Assembly (NCBI GenBank): GCA_945910005.1
Contig: OX246743.1
Location: forward strand, 14,242,587 to 14,306,586
Length of the DNA: 64,000 nucleotides
DNA from: Isoperla grammatica
Lineage: Eukaryota; Arthropoda; Insecta; Plecoptera; Perlodidae
Direction of reading: 5' to 3'
In this document: piece after piece, positions 63,301 to 64,000 of the stretch
Layout: each line of letters starts with the position of its first letter
Position numbering within the stretch: the first letter of the stretch is position 1
Translations under genes and position numbers: made by a program
The notes under the pieces: generated by a model
The model's database searches: none
Seen by the model: only the letters and a program-made list of their open reading frames with translations
What the model was told of the DNA's origin: nothing

Positions 63301-64000
63301 AGGGTTTATCAAGTACAGTCACCTTCACAAGCGAGGAAACATGCGTTGTCTTCATATGTTGCATGTAGTTGCACTCATGTCACTGTCTTAGCGCAGGGTT
63401 TATTACGTAAAGTCACCGTCACAAGCGAGGAAATATGCGTTGTGTTTATATGTTGCATGTAGTTGCTCTCATGTCACTGACTTAGCGCAGGGTTTATCAA
63501 GTACAGTCACCGTCACAAGCGAGGAAACATACGTTGTCTTCATATGTTGCATGTAGTTGCTCTCATGTCACTGACTTAGCGCAGGGTTTATCAAGTACAG
63601 TCACCTTCACAAGCGAGGAAACATGCGTTGTCCTCATATGTTGCATGTAGTTGCTCTCATGTCACTGACTTAGCGCAGGGTTTATCAAGTACAGTCACCG
63701 TCACAAGCGAGGAAACATGCGTTGTCTTCATATGTTGCATGTTGTTGCTCTCATGTCACTGACTTAGCGCAGGGTTTATCAAGTACAGTCACCTTCACAA
63801 GCGAGGAAACATGCGTTGTCCTCATATGTTGCATGAAGTGGCTTTCATATCACTGACTTAGCGCAGGGTTTTTCAAGTACAGTCACCGTCACAAGCAAGG
63901 AAACATTAGTTCTCTTCATATGTTGCATGTAGTTGCTCTCATGTCACTAACTTAGCGCAGGGTTTATCACGTACAGTCACTTTCACAAGCGAGGAAAAAT
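63300..64000 (+). repeat. Array segment related to 28.96-29.47 kb, cut by window end
   Basis: Offset 34,338 from 63,320. Shared variants are CACTGTCTTAGCG, TTACGTAAAGTCACC, GGAAATATGCG and TTGTGTTTATATG. Near 63.53-63.73 kb there are two extra 94-bp monomers (188 bp). Then GCATGTTGTTGC, TTTTTCAAG, CAAGCAAGGAAAC and the terminal GGAAAAAT again follow the 29-kb relative. The array clearly continues past the window. Confidence 0.82.

Larger units (their letters stand above)
1..64000 (+). repeat. Satellite DNA array of 93/94-bp monomers, head-to-tail
   Basis: Every line of the window reads as the same monomer. Taking GCGAGGAAACATGCG as the start, the landmarks in order are TTCATATGTTGCATGTAG, CTCATGTCACTGACTTAGCG and CAGGGTTTATCAAGTACAG, followed by CACCTTCACAA or CACCGTCACAA, then the next GCGAGG. 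Counting gives 94 bp for the main class (21 G, 21 C, 23 A, 29 T; about 45% GC) and 93 bp for the second class. I saw no inverted monomer, no interruption longer than a few bases and no non-satellite insertion. There is therefore no gene, RNA gene or mobile element to place anywhere in the window. The family is not one I recognise. Its role is unknown; centromeric or heterochromatic satellite is an inference from the size and the higher-order structure. Confidence 0.97.

Noticed and set aside
1..64000. CRISPR array
   Set aside because: There are no unique spacers between repeats; the whole 93/94-bp unit repeats, which is satellite structure.
1..64000. Inverted monomers or a strand switch
   Set aside because: Reading through, I saw the monomer only in the plus orientation; no block with the reverse-complement landmark GATAAACCCTGCGC was found.
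1..64000. rRNA spacer, tRNA or telomeric repeat content
   Set aside because: No tRNA-like cloverleaf boxes, no rRNA sequence and no short telomere-type repeats are visible between monomers.

Overview
This window is one uninterrupted tandem-repeat (satellite) array. All 64,000 bases are head-to-tail copies, all on the same strand, of a 93/94-bp monomer, roughly 680 copies. I found no unique sequence, transposon, RNA gene, CRISPR array, promoter or credible protein gene. The window begins and ends inside the array, so its true borders are not visible. An array this size with nested higher-order structure points to a eukaryotic chromosome (centromeric, pericentromeric or other heterochromatin). 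I do not recognise the monomer family and cannot name the species. The consensus 94-mer is about 45% GC.

Monomers fall into two length classes. The common class is 94 bp and carries TTGCATGTAGTTGCTCTCATG. The other is 93 bp and carries TTCAAGAAGTGGCTTTCATG, usually in runs of one to four. Several diagnostic point-variant types recur in fixed order and serve as landmarks.

Above the monomer level the array is a mosaic of overlapping segmental duplications, with offsets measured from shared private variants. (1) 1-3678 recurs at 18,580-22,257 with one difference noticed. (2) 4507-8637 and 8639-13,332 are adjacent copies of a ~4.1-4.7 kb unit that differ by a 563-bp (six-monomer) indel. (3) 10,454-14,060 recurs at 43,662-47,268. 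(4) 15,061-19,068 recurs at 56,621-60,254 with net loss of 93 and 282 bp. (5) 23,930-43,747 holds about 2.7 copies of a ~7.4-kb higher-order repeat, including a 468-bp five-monomer tandem duplication near 28 kb. (6) 45,706-52,461 is a clean tandem duplication of a 3378-bp unit. (7) 50,676-53,760 recurs at 55,273-58,360. (8) 60,260-64,000 is patched from types seen near 21-22, 25-26 and 29 kb.

The many short plus-strand reading frames, up to 168 codons, are a by-product of monomer length. The 93-bp monomer is 31 codons with one stop-free frame, and each 94-bp monomer shifts the frame by one. I do not annotate them as genes. The notable content is the evolution of the array: unequal crossing-over, whole-monomer deletions and conversion-like patches. 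Block borders are good to a few tens of bases, because crossover points inside identical sequence cannot be placed more finely.
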